Shown: positions 6,659-8,128 of the stretch, piece after piece
Layout of the letters: every line of letters begins with the position of its first letter
How positions within the stretch are numbered: position 1 is the first letter of the stretch
Origin: RGIG1995 sp045126815
Lineage (GTDB): Bacteria; Bacillota; Clostridia; Oscillospirales; CAG-272
Length of the DNA stretch: 8,128 nt
Direction of reading: 5' to 3'
Assembly: GCA_045126815.1 (NCBI GenBank)
Contig: JBGVPD010000027.1
Span: 1 to 8,128, forward strand
The notes under the pieces: generated by a model
The model's input: only the letters and a program-made list of their open reading frames with translations
Told to the model about the DNA's origin: nothing
The model's database searches: none
Translations under genes and position numbers: made by a program

Positions 6659-6720
6659 ATTTTGGGAACAAAACAAGGACGGTTTTATACACAAAAACAC
6701 TTGATATTGTTCCCAAAATA
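6658..6720. promoter_or_regulatory. Perfect 14-bp inverted repeat, candidate operator of the fic unit
   Basis: TATTTTGGGAACAA (6658-6671) is the exact reverse complement of TTGTTCCCAAAATA (6707-6720), with 35 bases between. The right arm fills most of the spacer between the -35 (6701-6706) and -10 (6724-6729) boxes of the fic promoter, so a protein bound there would block RNA polymerase. The neighbouring Fic protein has an N-terminal DNA-binding domain and is the obvious candidate binder. A terminator role is unlikely, since no T run follows the right arm. Confidence 0.6.
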
Positions 6721-6729
6721 TGTTATACT
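6701..6729 (+). promoter_or_regulatory. Sigma-A promoter of the fic / MmeI-like operon
   Basis: The -35 box is TTGATA (6701-6706) and the -10 box is TATACT (6724-6729), spacer 17, with extended TG at 6721-6722. The start would fall near 6736, about 33 bases before the ATG at 6769. The ribosome binding site is GGAGG (6755-6759), nine bases before the ATG. Confidence 0.82.
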
Positions 6730-6768
6730 ACCGTTATAAAAGGAATAATCTGATGGAGGAAACTCAAA

Positions 6769-7674
6769 ATGGATTATATAAAAGTATCGAAAGCGGCAGA
6801 AAATTGGGGTATTTCGCCAAGGCGTGTGCGTATACTTTGTGCTGAGGGGAAAATACCCGGTGTTATTCGTAAGGGGAAATTGTATATGATTCCCGAAAAT
6901 GCAACAAAACCTGCTGACGGTCGCTTGGCGCGCCCTGCGATATTTTCTGTTATAGATGCTAAAAAAGAACGTTTATCCAAATTACGTCCTTTGACAGAGG
7001 GCGAAGTTGAGCGTTTGCGTGAAGAATTTATGATTGAGTTTACTTATAATTCCAACGCCATTGAGGGTAATACATTAACGCTTAAGGAGACAGCTTTGGC
7101 TTTAGAGGGAATGACTGTTGACCAAAAACCGTTAAAAGACCATTTGGAAGCTATAGGACACAGAGATGCGTTTTTGTATGTTCAGGATATTGCTCAAAAT
7201 AACGTTTTGCTCTCTGAATCGGTTATAAAAAATATTCATTCACTTGTGCTGATGAACCGCCCCAATGATAAGGGTGTGTATCGACGTATTCCGGTACGAA
7301 TTATGGGAGCTTATACAGAACCAGTTCAACCGTATTTGATCGAGCCGAAGATGATAGAACTGCTTAAGATAAACGAAGAACGTGCAAACACAATGCATAT
7401 TGTAGAACGTATAGCCCGCTTCCATCTTGAGTTTGAGGGGATTCACCCTTTTATTGACGGTAACGGTAGAACGGGCAGACTTATTATGAATCTTGATTTG
7501 ATTCGTAACGGTTTTCCGCCCATAAACGTAAAGTTTACTGATCGAAAACGCTACTACGATGCATTTGACACTTACTATAAAGACAAAGACCATACACCTA
7601 TGACAGAACTGATTTCCGAATACATCGATGAAAGACTTGACGATTATTTGAATGTGTTGGAAAAGGAGAATTAA
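6769..7674 (+). CDS. fic: Fic-domain protein with N-terminal DNA-binding domain (class II, self-inhibited)
   Basis: A 301-residue protein predicted to transfer AMP (or another nucleotide) to a protein target. Residues 1-55 form an excisionase/MerR-like helix-turn-helix (SPRRVRILCAEGKIPG, 16-31). The Fic core carries the complete active-site motif HPFIDGNGRTGR (226-237): catalytic H226, metal-binding D230 and phosphate-binding R237. The target-docking flap is near 169-185. Upstream of the core, SNAIEGN (95-101) matches the class II inhibitory helix (S/T)xxxE(G/N), with E99 expected to hold the enzyme off. So the enzyme looks intact and self-restrained. The DNA-binding domain and the inverted repeat in its own promoter suggest autoregulation. 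The stop lies one base before the MmeI-like gene. About 19 of 24 arginine codons are CGN, unlike upstream genes. The target is unknown. Confidence 0.93.
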   Translation: MDYIKVSKAAENWGISPRRVRILCAEGKIPGVIRKGKLYMIPENATKPADGRLARPAIFSVIDAKKERLSKLRPLTEGEVERLREEFMIEFTYNSNAIEGNTLTLKETALALEGMTVDQKPLKDHLEAIGHRDAFLYVQDIAQNNVLLSESVIKNIHSLVLMNRPNDKGVYRRIPVRIMGAYTEPVQPYLIEPKMIELLKINEERANTMHIVERIARFHLEFEGIHPFIDGNGRTGRLIMNLDLIRNGFPPINVKFTDRKRYYDAFDTYYKDKDHTPMTELISEYIDERLDDYLNVLEKEN

Positions 7675-7675
7675 T

Positions 7676-8128
7676 ATGAAGGATACAGAACGTCGTGCAG
7701 CGGCGAAAGCTTTTGCTGAATATTGGAAAGACAGAGGATATGAAAAGGGCGAAAGTCAACCGTTTTGGCTCTCGCTTCTTCGTGATGTGTTGGGAGTGGA
7801 ATCTCCCGAAAAATATATTACTTTCGAGGAACAGGTGCGCCTTGACCATACAAGCTTTATTGACGGTTTTATTCCGGCGACTCACGTGCTTATTGAGCAA
7901 AAAGGAAGAAATAAAGATCTTCGCAAACCTATAAAGCAGTCAGACGGTACTCTGCTTACTCCTTTCCAACAAGCACAGCGTTATTCTGCTGTTTTGCCTT
8001 ATTCTCAACGTCCCCGTTGGATTATTACATGCAATTTTGAGGAACTTCTTGTTTATGATATGGAAAAGCCTAACGGTGAGCCAGAACAGATTTTTGTAAA
8101 GGAATTGGCGCGTGAGTATTATCGCCTT
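7676..8128 (+). CDS. MmeI-like type IIG restriction-modification enzyme, N-terminal part (cut by window edge)
   Basis: The first 151 codons of a gene that continues past the window. I recognise the segment as the N-terminal nuclease region of MmeI-like, methyltransferase-fused restriction enzymes: RGYEKGESQPFWLSLLRDVL (20-39), LDHTSFIDGFIP (56-67), then the PD-(D/E)XK core with D63, E74 and K76 (IEQKG, 73-77), and LPYSQRPRWIITCNF ending near 130. The spacing D-x10-E-x-K is close to the D-x9-E-x-K of MmeI. The methyltransferase and target-recognition parts, which should include NPPY-type motifs, would lie downstream and cannot be seen. AAGGAG (7663-7668), inside the end of fic, precedes the ATG by seven bases, and the gene follows the fic stop by one base, so the two are co-transcribed and probably co-translated. 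Arginine codons are again mostly CGN (10 of 12). Confidence 0.85.
   Translation, partial: MKDTERRAAAKAFAEYWKDRGYEKGESQPFWLSLLRDVLGVESPEKYITFEEQVRLDHTSFIDGFIPATHVLIEQKGRNKDLRKPIKQSDGTLLTPFQQAQRYSAVLPYSQRPRWIITCNFEELLVYDMEKPNGEPEQIFVKELAREYYRL

Noticed and set aside
7598..7934. Minus-strand (7598-7900) and plus-strand (7695-7934) frames over the RM gene start
   Set aside because: Both are shadows of the MmeI-like frame that starts at 7676 and is supported by a strong ribosome binding site and clear family motifs.

Overview
The window looks like chromosomal DNA from a low-GC Firmicute, most likely an anaerobic gut-type Clostridia (Oscillospirales/Ruminococcus-like is my guess). The reasons are AGGAG-type ribosome binding sites before most genes, sigma-A promoters with extended TGnTATAAT -10 boxes, mostly AGA arginine codons, and families typical of that group (DUF6512, a thiazoline-carboxylate hydrolase-like protein, an FAD/Rieske oxidoreductase). 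Eight protein genes are supported, one of them cut by the right edge.

Layout. (1) 1-600 has no gene. It holds two perfect or near-perfect hairpins (26-59, 74-103) and about four tandem units of an intergenic repeat (from 122), each starting with a shared AT-rich box followed by a GC-rich hairpin or its remnant. (2) 624-3847 is a tight three-gene operon behind a good promoter (555-583): a polyprenyl-phosphate-type GT2 glycosyltransferase, a GtrA-like membrane protein and a large GT-C-like membrane protein (DUF6020-like). Together they have the parts of a three-component system that loads a sugar onto a lipid carrier, moves it across the membrane and attaches it to a surface glycan. (3) 3848-4375 on the minus strand is a small DUF6512 membrane protein whose stop codon directly abuts the stop of the operon. 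(4) 4628-5929 is an FAD-dependent oxidoreductase with a C-terminal Rieske [2Fe-2S] domain, followed by an intrinsic terminator. (5) 6075-6569 is a single-gene unit for a cysteine-rich L-2-amino-thiazoline-4-carboxylate hydrolase-family protein, with its own promoter and terminator. (6) 6769-8128+ is a Fic protein with an N-terminal DNA-binding domain, one base upstream of the start of an MmeI-like (type IIG) restriction-modification gene that runs off the window.

The most interesting part is the last one. The Fic/MmeI-like pair is transcribed from a promoter whose -35/-10 spacer contains one arm of a perfect 14-bp inverted repeat, and its arginine codon use (mostly CGN) differs from every gene upstream. 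I read it as a probably acquired, probably self-regulated defence or toxin-type cassette. The Fic and nuclease motifs are visible in the sequence; the joint function is inference.
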